A stretch of DNA of 64,000 bases from assembly GCF_000340885.1 (NCBI RefSeq), contig NC_020291.1, positions 6,302,001 to 6,366,000 on the forward strand, given 5' to 3'. Made by a program: the position numbers and the translations under genes. Below the pieces are notes generated by a model. That model did no database searches. It was given only the letters and a program-made list of their open reading frames with translations, and was not told the origin of the DNA. This document shows, in pieces, positions 1-8,871 of this stretch; position 1 is the first letter of the stretch; each line of letters opens with the position of its first letter. The stretch is from Clostridium saccharoperbutylacetonicum N1-4(HMT). GTDB lineage: Bacteria > Bacillota > Clostridia > Clostridiales > Clostridiaceae.

Positions 1-252
1 TAATTCATCAAAATCATTTACAGGCATCCCCATCATCATTGCTGATGCAATTTTCTTTGCATCCTCTAATGACAATCCATAGATTACATTACCTTTAATA
101 TCACCAATGATACCAACTATAATAACAACTCCTGGACTTTCTATAAATCTCCCCTTAAGACTTACTCCTTTTTTCTCTACTGCTGGTAATCCCAATTGTG
201 GCATTACATTAATAAAAGAACTTATTATTGGATTTAAATAATTGACATCCAT
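1..252 (-). CDS. CheX-type chemotaxis protein, N-terminal part (cut by window edge)
   Basis: The first 84 codons are visible, starting MDVNYLNPIISSFINVMPQL, the usual opening of CheX-family proteins, followed by a glycine-rich beta segment around residues 39-60. CheX proteins are small cytoplasmic phosphatases that dephosphorylate CheY-P in chemotaxis. The catalytic E-x-x-N motif would lie beyond the window, so activity cannot be judged. The ATG (250-252) follows the purine-rich AGAGGTGAAGGGGA and overlaps the 3' end of the upstream receiver gene by 19 bp, so the two are probably translationally coupled. The family call rests on the N-terminal pattern and on the CheX-like domain of the neighbour. 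Confidence 0.75.
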   Translation of the reverse strand, partial: MDVNYLNPIISSFINVMPQLGLPAVEKKGVSLKGRFIESPGVVIIVGIIGDIKGNVIYGLSLEDAKKIASAMMMGMPVNDFDEL

Positions 253-1109
253 TCCCCTTCACCTCTTCCAAATCCTACACTTATTGATAAATCTCCAAAT
301 TGAGTTTTTACATCAGCTGAATATGTAATATCTAATTCTGCTTTTGATATATTAATTGATTCTCCATGAAATGTTGTTGGAGGAGCAACTCTTAATCCAA
401 AAACTTTATTCTTTTTATTCATCATTGAACATGCATTTCCTGCAATCATATTAACTATTTCAGACATAACATTAAGCATTTCTTCATGATTTTTAGGTTC
501 TCTCTTAAGCAATACCTTTGCTATATTCTGTGCAGTATCAAATGACATATCAAAAATAGTTCTACCTGAGTATTTACCTATAACTCCCATAACTATAGAA
601 ATACCTTCACTAGTTTTTTCTACATTTTCATTACTTTCATTAACTATTTCTGGTATTGTTTTAGTAAGTCTATTGAATATATCCAATACAGCTTGTTTAA
701 ACATAGGAGAATATAATTTTTCAACTTCTGAAAATAACTCTTCATCTCCCATAACTCTATTGATTAATAGTGTTAATTCTTCTGCATCAACTGGCTTTTG
801 AGCATATCCAGATACATGTGTCTTTTTAGCTTTCTTTACTATTTCATCATCCATCATAGAACTAACAATTATAACCTTAGTATTAGGATTTATCTTATGT
901 ATTTCTCTTGTACATTCAAATCCATCAGTTCCAGGAATAGTCATATCCATAGTAACTAAATCTGGTTTTGTTTCCTTTGCCACTTCAATAACTTCTTCTA
1001 AAGAACTTGCCTCACCAACAACATTAAATCCGCTTTCAGTCAACAAATCCCTCAATAAAGCAATTTGAAAAGGTGAGTCATCAACTATCATAATATTCAC
1101 TTTTTTCAT
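234..1109 (-). CDS. Response-regulator receiver fused to a CheX-type phosphatase domain
   Basis: This 291-aa cytoplasmic protein has an N-terminal receiver domain (about 1-120) with the acidic pair D10-D11, phospho-acceptor D55 (TMDMTIPG) and K105 (AQKP). A linker of about 30 residues leads to a CheX/CheC-type domain (about 150-290) that carries the E217-x-x-N220 pair in SEIVNMIAG, the signature used by CheX/CheC to hydrolyse CheY-P. The receiver may therefore be dephosphorylated by its own tail or by the adjacent CheX; that is inference. The gene overlaps the downstream cheX-like gene by 19 bp. The ATG at 1107-1109 follows AAAAGGGCAGGTG at somewhat long spacing. No kinase gene is visible nearby. 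Confidence 0.85.
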   Translation of the reverse strand: MKKVNIMIVDDSPFQIALLRDLLTESGFNVVGEASSLEEVIEVAKETKPDLVTMDMTIPGTDGFECTREIHKINPNTKVIIVSSMMDDEIVKKAKKTHVSGYAQKPVDAEELTLLINRVMGDEELFSEVEKLYSPMFKQAVLDIFNRLTKTIPEIVNESNENVEKTSEGISIVMGVIGKYSGRTIFDMSFDTAQNIAKVLLKREPKNHEEMLNVMSEIVNMIAGNACSMMNKKNKVFGLRVAPPTTFHGESINISKAELDITYSADVKTQFGDLSISVGFGRGEGEWMSII

Positions 1110-1327
1110 AAATTACACCTGCCCTTTTACTCTTATATTTATAATTAATTCACTTCATCTTAATATATTATTTATATATTTATGTACCTTGAATTCCAAA
1201 ACACTTCGACAAAAACCAATAAGTATACTTTTTGTGAATTAACCCCTTAATATTATTATATTTTAAACATTAACAATACTCAACAAATTTAAAAAATTTA
1301 TCGTTTTTTTAGTATAAATAGTACTCT

Positions 1328-2371
1328 CTATGTATTTATGTCTTCACTTTCTTTATTTTTGTTTCCATAAGGCACTTCGATAATATCCAAGATAAACATA
1401 AAAACTGGAATCCCTATAACTAACCCTAAAACTCCGCCTAAATGTTCTGAAACCAAAAGAATACTTAAAGTATAGAATATTGGAAGCTTTGTCTTTGAAG
1501 ACATTAACTTTGGATTTAATATATAAGCCTCAAAAGCATGAAGCAATGCAATCATAACAAGCACATATACTACTTGTATTAATCCTCCATTATTAAAAGC
1601 AACTATGCTTAGAGGTACTAATGATATAATAACTCCTGCTACAGGAATAAGTCCAAGTAACATTACCATAACTCCAAATCCAAGCAAATGTGGGAATCCG
1701 ATTATTGATAGACCTATAGCTGAAAGAATTCCATTAATTGTGGCTATTACAATCTGAACCTCAATAACTTTTCCGAAAGATGAAACAAATTTTCTTCCAA
1801 AGAACTCTACTTCATCAAAAAACCAACCTATTTTACTTTGTTTAAATTTTGATGTAAATTCACTAACAACTTGCTTCTCTAAAAGTAAAAAAATACTTAA
1901 AATTAATGCAATTATAATGTTAAATCCTACTCTTCCTATATTAGTTATATAAACTGCAATATAGCTTATACCTTCTGTAGAAAAAATCGTTCCATAAACT
2001 TTATCCAATCTCTGTCTTACAAGTTCAAAAATCGGATTACTCTGTGGAGCATTATATATCTGAGTTACTTGCTTAACCACTTGCCTAAATTCATGAACAA
2101 CTAATGGTAAAAAGTCTATAATCACTATAAACAACATAGCTGTTACCACCAAAGATACTGTCATTATCATCAATTTATAATTTATTCTTATTTTATCCTC
2201 AAGTTTACGTATGAAATACTTAGAAACACTATTAATTAGGAATGAGAATACAAATGTTAAGAGTATCAAACTAATCATACTTTTCATTGCATATAAAAAT
2301 AAGAATATTAATAGTATAGATATAAACCTTTTAAATCCCCTGCTTCTCACAATCTGCATCATACTTGGCAT
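1328..2371 (-). CDS. AI-2E family transporter (PerM/YdbI-like membrane protein)
   Basis: This is a 347-aa polytopic membrane protein. Two N-terminal hydrophobic segments (about 17-35 and 65-90) precede a soluble stretch, then a cluster of hydrophobic helices from about 150 to the end, including the glycine-rich GFGVMVMLLGLIPVAGVIISLVPLS region typical of AI-2E/UPF0118 permeases. The family includes autoinducer-2 exporters and Na+/H+ antiporters, so the substrate cannot be stated. The ATG is preceded by AAGGAG at 8 nt. The C-terminal tail is short and charged (YGNKNKESEDINT). It stands alone, about 220 bp from the receiver-CheX gene and 216 bp from pyc. Confidence 0.85.
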   Translation of the reverse strand: MPSMMQIVRSRGFKRFISILLIFLFLYAMKSMISLILLTFVFSFLINSVSKYFIRKLEDKIRINYKLMIMTVSLVVTAMLFIVIIDFLPLVVHEFRQVVKQVTQIYNAPQSNPIFELVRQRLDKVYGTIFSTEGISYIAVYITNIGRVGFNIIIALILSIFLLLEKQVVSEFTSKFKQSKIGWFFDEVEFFGRKFVSSFGKVIEVQIVIATINGILSAIGLSIIGFPHLLGFGVMVMLLGLIPVAGVIISLVPLSIVAFNNGGLIQVVYVLVMIALLHAFEAYILNPKLMSSKTKLPIFYTLSILLVSEHLGGVLGLVIGIPVFMFILDIIEVPYGNKNKESEDINT

Positions 2372-2587
2372 TATTACTACTCCTTATAACTTATATTAAA
2401 TCTTATTAATCTCTATAATTCTCCAATAAATTCTAAAAATACACCTATCTTTATACTATCAGTTTTACTTTTCCATGTAAATAAAATTAACCTTAAATTA
2501 AAGGCTGCCCAAAAGTATTATCATCTAATCAAAATTCAATATTTCAATCACCTAACTTTTAGCCAGCCTTAACCTTAACTACTTAAA

Positions 2588-5500
2588 TTATTTAATTTTA
2601 ACTAGCAGTTCACCTGTCTTAACTTGTTTTCCTTCTTCTGCAAATATCGCTTCAATTGTTCCTGTACCAGATGCAACAATATTTGTTTCCATCTTCATTG
2701 CTTCTATTACAAGTAAACTGTCACCTTCCTTTACACTATCTCCTTCTTTTACAAGAACTTTTATTATAGTTCCAGGAATACTTGCTCCAATCTCTAATTT
2801 ATTATCAGGATCAGCCATTTTAGATGAATTGTCTACACCTGTATGGTTTATAATTCTTTCAGTTTTATCTTTTATCTTGATTTCTCTTCTATTTCCATTA
2901 ATTTCAAAATCCAAAGCTCTATTTCCTTCTTCATCTAACTTGCCTATTTCAACTAATTGAATAATCATTGTTTTACCTTCAGCAATTTCAATTTCACTAG
3001 TTTCTCCTTCAGCAAGTCCATGGAAGAATACGTCACTACCCATACGACTTACGTCACCATATTCTAATATAGACTTAATATATGTTTCAAATACATCTGG
3101 ATATAATGCATAACTTATTATGTCCTTCATACATGGAGTAAATTTATATTTATCCTTTAAATATGTTCCAATCTTATCAAAATCTTCTGATGGTAATAAT
3201 TCTCCAGGTCTAACAGTTATAGGTTCTTCTCCCTTCAATACAAGTGCCTGTAATTCCTTAGGGAATCCTCCTTCTGGCTGACCCATCATACCTTTGAAGT
3301 ATGATACTATAGAATCTGGGAATGCCATATTTTTAGCTTTTTCAAGAATATTTTCAGGAGTTAAATCATTTTTAACCATGAAAATTGCCATATCCCCAAC
3401 CATTTTTGATGATGGAGTAACCTTGATTATATCTCCAAGCATATCATTTACCTTTTTGTACATGTGTTTTACATCATTAAATCTATGTCCAAGTCCAAAG
3501 CTTTCAACTTGTGGTTTTAAGTTTGAGTATTGACCACCAGGAATCTCAAATTTATAAATTTCAGCACTTCCTGATTTTAAATCTGATTCAAATTGACTAT
3601 ATACAGGTCTTACTGTATCCCAGTAATCAGATAATTTTTGAATACCACTTAAATCAATACCTGTATCTCTATCTGTATTTCCAAGAGCTGCAACAATTGA
3701 GTTTAATGCAGGCTGACTTGTAAGTCCTGACATACTATTAAAAGTTGTATCAACAATATCAACACCAGCATCTGCTGCCATTAATACTGTGGCAACACCA
3801 TTACCAGTGGTATCATGAGTATGAAGATGAATAGGAATTGAAATCTCATCCTTTAATGCAGTTATAAGCTTTTTAGCTGCATAAGGTTTAAGTAACGCTG
3901 ACATATCTTTTATAGCAAGGATATGTGCTCCCATTTTTTCGATTTCTTTAGCTTTATCTACATAATATTTTAAGCTATATTTATCTCTAGTCTCATCTAA
4001 AATATCACCAGTATAACATAATGCAACTTCTGCCACCTTATTACATTTTAAAACTTCATCTAAAGATACTTCTATCCCCTTTAACCAGTTAAGTGAATCA
4101 AAAATTCTAAATACATCTATTCCATTTTCTGCTGATTCTTTTATAAATTCTCTTATAACATTATCTGGATAGTTTTTATATCCCACTGCATTTGCTCCTC
4201 GAATAAGCATTTGGAACATAACATTTGGAATTCTCTTTCTTAAAGATTCAAGTCTCTTCCATGGAGATTCCTTTAAGAATCTATAAGCAGTGTCAAAAGT
4301 AGCTCCTCCCCACATTTCAAGTGAAAATAAGTCATTTCCATAAACAGCTGTTGCCTTTGCAATATTTTTCATATCTTGAGTTCTAACACGAGTCGCCATT
4401 AAGGATTGTTGGGCATCTCTCATTGTTGTATCTGTAAGAAGCAGTTTCTTTTGATCCTTTATCCATTTAACTACACCATCAGGCCCTTGTGCGTCTAATA
4501 TTTGCTTAGTCCCACTTAATCCATCTAAAGAAGTTATAATTGGAATATCCGGTACATCATATTCCCTTTTCTTTCCTTTAGTTTCATTTACAACTTTTTC
4601 TCCGATAAATTTTAAAATTCTATATTCTTCATCACTTCTTGCTGTAATATCAAATAATTGAGGATTATCAGCTATGAAGTTAGTATCACATTCACCTTTT
4701 TTGAACTTTTCATTATTTAGTACATTAATTAAGAAATCTACATTAGTCTTAACTCCTGAAATTGTTAATTCCTTGATTGCACGAATAGATTTTCTTACAG
4801 CATCATCAAAAGTTCTTGCATATGCAGTACTCTTTACAAGTAAGCTATCATAATATGGACTAATTATCGCACCACTATATCCATTTCCTCCATCAAGTCT
4901 GATACCAAATCCTGATCCAGTTCTATAAACATCTATTTTACCTGTATCTGGAGAGAAGTTATTTGCAGGATCTTCTGTAGTTATTCTACATTGAATTGCA
5001 TATCCTCTTGGTTTTATATCGTCTTGAGAATAAATTCCTACTTCCTTAGAACCTAACTCATATCCTTCTGCTATTAATATCTGACTTTGAACTATATCTA
5101 TACCTGTAGTCATTTCAGTAATTGTATGTTCAACTTGAATTCTTGGATTCATTTCAATGAAATAATGATTTCCATGCATGTCAACTAAGAATTCTAAAGT
5201 TCCTGCACTTCTATATCCTACAGATTTAGCTATTTTAAGTGCATCAGCACAGATTTCTTCTCGTTTTTCTTGAGTTAAAGATAATGCTGGAGCAATTTCA
5301 ATAACTTTTTGATGTCTTCTTTGAATAGAACAATCTCTTTCATAAAGATGAACAATATTACCGATTTTATCTCCTAATACTTGTATTTCAATATGCTTTG
5401 GTCCTTCAATATATTTTTCAATGAACATATCGTCATTACCAAAAGCCTTTTTAGCTTCATTTTTTGCATTTCTAAAAGCAGCAAGAAGTTCTTCATCACT

Positions 5501-6028
5501 TCTTACTATTCTCATACCTCTACCACCGCCACCTGCAGCAGCCTTAATCATTACTGGGAAACCACACATTTTAGCAACTTCAAAAGCTTCAGCTTCAGAA
5601 TCTATAGGCTTTTCTACCCCTGGTATTACTGGAACCCCAACTTCTTTAGCTACTATTTTTGATTTGATTTTATCCCCTAATTTATCCATCATCTCTGATT
5701 TCGGCCCTATGAATTCTATCCCAGCTTCTTCACACCTTTTTGCAAAATCAGGATTTTCTGATAAGAAACCATACCCTGGATGTATTGCATCTACATGCTT
5801 TTTAAGTGCAAGGCTTATAATCTCATCAATGTTTAAATAAGCTTCAACTGGCCCCTTGTTTTTCCCTATTTGGTATGCCTCATGAGCCTTAGTTCTAAAT
5901 AATGCGAACTTATCTTCTTCAGTATATATAGCCACTGTTCTTATGCCAAGTTCATGACATGCTCTGAAAATTCTTATTGCTATTTCGCCTCTATTAGCAA
6001 CTAACACTCTTTTAAATTTTTTCCCCAA
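2588..6028 (-). CDS. pyc: Pyruvate carboxylase
   Basis: The 1146-aa protein has the single-chain pyruvate carboxylase architecture and full family length. A biotin carboxylase module (about 1-460) has the ATP-grasp glycine loop KAAAGGGGRGMRIV and the ERDCSIQRRHQK block. A carboxyltransferase module (about 530-800) begins LLLTDTTMRDAQQSLMATR, and a C-terminal biotinyl domain carries EAMKMET with biotin-accepting Lys1112. The enzyme uses ATP and bicarbonate to carboxylate biotin and transfers the carboxyl group to pyruvate to form oxaloacetate, the anaplerotic route feeding aspartate, glutamate and succinate. The start is a TTG 11 nt after AAAGGAG. It is monocistronic, with 450 bp of AT-rich DNA upstream. 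No truncation or odd residue is apparent. Confidence 0.97.
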   Translation of the reverse strand: MGKKFKRVLVANRGEIAIRIFRACHELGIRTVAIYTEEDKFALFRTKAHEAYQIGKNKGPVEAYLNIDEIISLALKKHVDAIHPGYGFLSENPDFAKRCEEAGIEFIGPKSEMMDKLGDKIKSKIVAKEVGVPVIPGVEKPIDSEAEAFEVAKMCGFPVMIKAAAGGGGRGMRIVRSDEELLAAFRNAKNEAKKAFGNDDMFIEKYIEGPKHIEIQVLGDKIGNIVHLYERDCSIQRRHQKVIEIAPALSLTQEKREEICADALKIAKSVGYRSAGTLEFLVDMHGNHYFIEMNPRIQVEHTITEMTTGIDIVQSQILIAEGYELGSKEVGIYSQDDIKPRGYAIQCRITTEDPANNFSPDTGKIDVYRTGSGFGIRLDGGNGYSGAIISPYYDSLLVKSTAYARTFDDAVRKSIRAIKELTISGVKTNVDFLINVLNNEKFKKGECDTNFIADNPQLFDITARSDEEYRILKFIGEKVVNETKGKKREYDVPDIPIITSLDGLSGTKQILDAQGPDGVVKWIKDQKKLLLTDTTMRDAQQSLMATRVRTQDMKNIAKATAVYGNDLFSLEMWGGATFDTAYRFLKESPWKRLESLRKRIPNVMFQMLIRGANAVGYKNYPDNVIREFIKESAENGIDVFRIFDSLNWLKGIEVSLDEVLKCNKVAEVALCYTGDILDETRDKYSLKYYVDKAKEIEKMGAHILAIKDMSALLKPYAAKKLITALKDEISIPIHLHTHDTTGNGVATVLMAADAGVDIVDTTFNSMSGLTSQPALNSIVAALGNTDRDTGIDLSGIQKLSDYWDTVRPVYSQFESDLKSGSAEIYKFEIPGGQYSNLKPQVESFGLGHRFNDVKHMYKKVNDMLGDIIKVTPSSKMVGDMAIFMVKNDLTPENILEKAKNMAFPDSIVSYFKGMMGQPEGGFPKELQALVLKGEEPITVRPGELLPSEDFDKIGTYLKDKYKFTPCMKDIISYALYPDVFETYIKSILEYGDVSRMGSDVFFHGLAEGETSEIEIAEGKTMIIQLVEIGKLDEEGNRALDFEINGNRREIKIKDKTERIINHTGVDNSSKMADPDNKLEIGASIPGTIIKVLVKEGDSVKEGDSLLVIEAMKMETNIVASGTGTIEAIFAEEGKQVKTGELLVKIK

Positions 6029-6482
6029 TTAAAATACAACTCCTTTGTTATATATTTATAATTCTATAATTTAATTGCTTTAAAAACGTATATTATTATA
6101 GAAAACGCTAATTATAGAACTATTAACTAAAATATCTAATAAAATATTTCTATTAAAAAAATATTCAAGTATAATATTATTGCAATTTTTATAACTAAAA
6201 TATTGTAATTATAAAAATTATACTTCAAAAAATCAATATATAGATTATATCACATTTCAGCGCATATGATACATAATATTTATCTTTTATATTAATTTTT
6301 ACATTATTTTATTTTAACAACGAGTCGTTTTATTTTATTAATTATGAAATTATTTTTTTTAATAAATTCATTTTTCTGCTTTTATATAAATTCTAGCCAA
6401 CATATTCCGATATAATTAATACGTACAATAAATTCATTTTCACTGTTAACATATGTATATTTTTTATTAATGGCTACTTATC
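6029..6482. other. AT-rich intergenic region upstream of pyc
   Basis: I find no convincing gene here. It must hold the pyc promoter and the 3' end of the EAL-HDOD transcript. The only structure noted is a 9-bp inverted repeat, AAGTATAAT (6167-6175) with ATTATACTT (6217-6225), separated by 41 nt of AT-rich sequence. It has no clear function and could be chance in DNA of this composition. Confidence 0.5.
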
Positions 6483-7691
6483 TCAATATATATTATCTGC
6501 CCATTTTACAGCTTCAATATATATTTCTGACATTTTGCTGGCATCTATGTCAATTTCCTTTGCATAATGCATAACATTTTCCCATTGGCCTTTTTCATAG
6601 CTAATAGCTAATTTTAACATTTTATTTAAAGGATCATCTTCTTTAATTAAACCATTCTTAATTTCATCAACTATACACAAGTCATTAACTATAATATTGA
6701 TAGGACAATTTAAAATAACATCTGCTACTGAAAATAATCCTGTCATATATGCTGAAAAAATTCTTTCTTTATATTTGCTCATATTACATATGAACTCACA
6801 TACTTTTGCTCTTTGTAATGAAACTTTCAATAATTCACTTGCACAATTTCCTTTTAGGTCATTTAATAAAATAACATAAAGCCATTTTATTATTTCTTTT
6901 TCTCCTAAAAAAGTAATTGCTTGTCGTATTGAGCTTACTTTACTTCTTATATAATAAATTGAAGAGTTAATTAACTTCATTATCTTATATGATATTCCCA
7001 AATCTCTCATTATTAATTTTTCTAAGTCACTAAAATTAAACTCTTCTTTATTTATTAATTTCAAAATTTTTAAGGCTGTACTTTCAATTGCTGGAATACT
7101 TTTTCTTGATAATATTATTGGCTCACTAAAGAAATAACCTTGAAAATATGTATATCCAAGTTCTAAGGCTTCACTATATTCGTTTTTATTTTCAACTTTT
7201 TCAGCTAAGAACTTTATATTATTGTTTATTTTTAATAATTCAAATATCTTTTTCCTTTCATATCCTTTTGTAATTCTAAAATCTACTTTTATTATATCCA
7301 CAAATTCTATAAATTTAATATATTGTTCATCATAAATAAAATCATCTAGTGCTAATGTATATCCCTTATCTTTGAGTTTTTTGCAGGCAAACAATACCTC
7401 ATCAGTTGGTTCTATATCTTCTAAAATTTCTACTACTGCATGTTCACATGGAAGTAGTGTTGGTATTTCCTTTATGAGCAATTCTTCTGTAAAATTTATA
7501 AAAGCTTTTTTATTATCTGCTATATTTTTAATACCAAAATTATAGAACGAGTTCGTTATAACACTTAGTGTTGCTTCATCTCCATTAACACCATTATAGA
7601 AATTTTCACATCCATTTCTATATAATAGTTCATATGCAATAACTTCTTTATTCCTATCAAATATAGGCTGTCTCGCCACAAATATATCCAC
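6483..7691 (-). CDS. EAL-HDOD signalling protein (YuxH-like)
   Basis: This 402-aa cytoplasmic protein opens MDIFVARQPIFDRNKEVIAYELLYR, the hallmark of the YuxH family. The EAL-like domain (about 1-205) has ELL instead of EAL, but keeps FINF, EILED, LALDDF, KVDF and AEKVEN at the positions of the usual metal and substrate residues. A HDOD domain (about 205-390) follows (GISYKIMKLINSS...IRQAITFLGE). Known members of this architecture are often c-di-GMP effectors or weak phosphodiesterases; activity here cannot be decided. The start is GTG; the upstream GAGAGG lies about 11 nt away. It stands in a block of c-di-GMP genes but is transcribed alone. Confidence 0.85.
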   Translation of the reverse strand: MDIFVARQPIFDRNKEVIAYELLYRNGCENFYNGVNGDEATLSVITNSFYNFGIKNIADNKKAFINFTEELLIKEIPTLLPCEHAVVEILEDIEPTDEVLFACKKLKDKGYTLALDDFIYDEQYIKFIEFVDIIKVDFRITKGYERKKIFELLKINNNIKFLAEKVENKNEYSEALELGYTYFQGYFFSEPIILSRKSIPAIESTALKILKLINKEEFNFSDLEKLIMRDLGISYKIMKLINSSIYYIRSKVSSIRQAITFLGEKEIIKWLYVILLNDLKGNCASELLKVSLQRAKVCEFICNMSKYKERIFSAYMTGLFSVADVILNCPINIIVNDLCIVDEIKNGLIKEDDPLNKMLKLAISYEKGQWENVMHYAKEIDIDASKMSEIYIEAVKWADNIY

Positions 7692-7882
7692 CTAACCCCA
7701 TTCCTCTCTCTAATAATTACTCTATATAATTTTATCACTTTATTTATAGCACCATTACTTTTACTATAATTTTATCATTTGATTCTAGCCAAATTCTAAT
7801 ATAAAGTATCCACTAACCCAAAAAAACATATAATCCATAAAAATTTTTAAAATATTATAGATCATATACTCTTTCAACTCTG

Positions 7883-8098
7883 CTAATTATCTTCAATATT
7901 TAAAGTAATATATTTTGAGCACACTTCTTTTAATCTATCAGATAAGTTTATATCATACTCTGTTAATAATTTATTTTTAAGTCATTTAATTTTTCTTACT
8001 ATTTCTGAAACTCTTCCAAAACCGTCAAGTATAACAAAAAGTTTATAATAAATTTCTTCTTCACATGGAATAAGCAGAATAATCAATTCTAAAATATC
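7883..8098 (-). pseudogene. Degraded coding remnant with one internal stop
   Basis: Downstream of and overlapping the 7TM remnant, one minus-strand frame reads like protein: PCEEEIYYKLFVILDGFGRV then SEIVRKIK, a TGA stop (7982-7984), LKNKLLTEYDINLSDRLKEV and a terminal stop at 7883. Its charged, helix-like composition differs from random AT-rich translation. The family is not recognised. It may be the tail of the broken sensor or an unrelated small gene; the frame differs from that of the upstream fragment. Confidence 0.4.
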
Positions 8099-8631
8099 TA
8101 TTATATCCATACTCATGTAATTTAGTTGATTTTATATATCCTTTGATATATAAGAATGTACTTATCAATTCACATATTGTAATATAAGTAATCACCATAT
8201 AAAATGCGATTTCTTTTTCATATACAAGTACATTAAAATGTCCATTGCTCACAAATTCAAATTTTGAAATATATATATGATGGAATTTATTCGTAAAAAA
8301 TGTTACGTAGAAGAATACAAGACATGGTATCATAACAACTTTGAATACTTTTACATATTTTCGCGACATTCTAGTATAATCCAAACACATTAGAACCCCA
8401 AAATATGGCTCTGTTAAAATAGGAATATGTTCTAAATCAAACCATTAAAGCTGTTGAAATTTCATTTGAATTTAACTCTCCGATGTATGTCGCATCATAA
8501 GTCATCATAGATAATACAATAATAAAATATTTAGCCCCAGAAATTGATTTTCTCTTGTATGAATACAGTATCAATACAACGCCACTTACTATTGATATAA
8601 CTAGTATCAAGGTCAACAGTAACCTTACCAT
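8061..8631 (-). pseudogene. Frameshifted N-terminal 7TM sensor remnant (HisKA_7TM type)
   Basis: Two adjacent open frames (8437-8631, then 8061-8390) join after a single-base frameshift near 8437-8450 into one hydrophobic protein. The first half opens MVRLLLTLILVISIVSGVVL, the bridge reads WFDLEHIPILTEPYFGVLMC, and the second half continues LDYTRMSRKYVKVFKVVMIP with further membrane segments. This resembles the N-terminal 7TM sensory region found in front of GGDEF or histidine kinase domains. No output domain follows. With the neighbouring GGDEF and EAL genes it is best read as a broken c-di-GMP or kinase sensor. The family assignment is by pattern, not search. Confidence 0.55.
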
Positions 8632-8871
8632 AATTGCTTCCCCACCACCAACAATTTTTATTATTAATTCATCAACATTTTCTCATATTAGCCTTAGTAT
8701 AAATACTTACTTTAATTGAGTATCATTATATTGTATTATACTATTATTTTATTTGTTCTACAATTATCAATTCAAGTTAGGAACTGCTCATTAATTTTAT
8801 ATATATTAGCCCCATATATCAATATTTAAAATAATTCTTTAATATTATTAATCAAGTAAAAACTATGTTGT

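Noticed and set aside
2501..2570. AAGGCTG / CAGCCTT inverted pair after pyc
   Set aside because: The 56-nt loop and missing T-run make it a poor terminator; chance pairing is plausible.
5421..5840. Long plus-strand open frame of 139 codons opposite pyc
   Set aside because: Antisense shadow of the well-supported pyruvate carboxylase gene; its codons mirror the conserved minus-strand protein.
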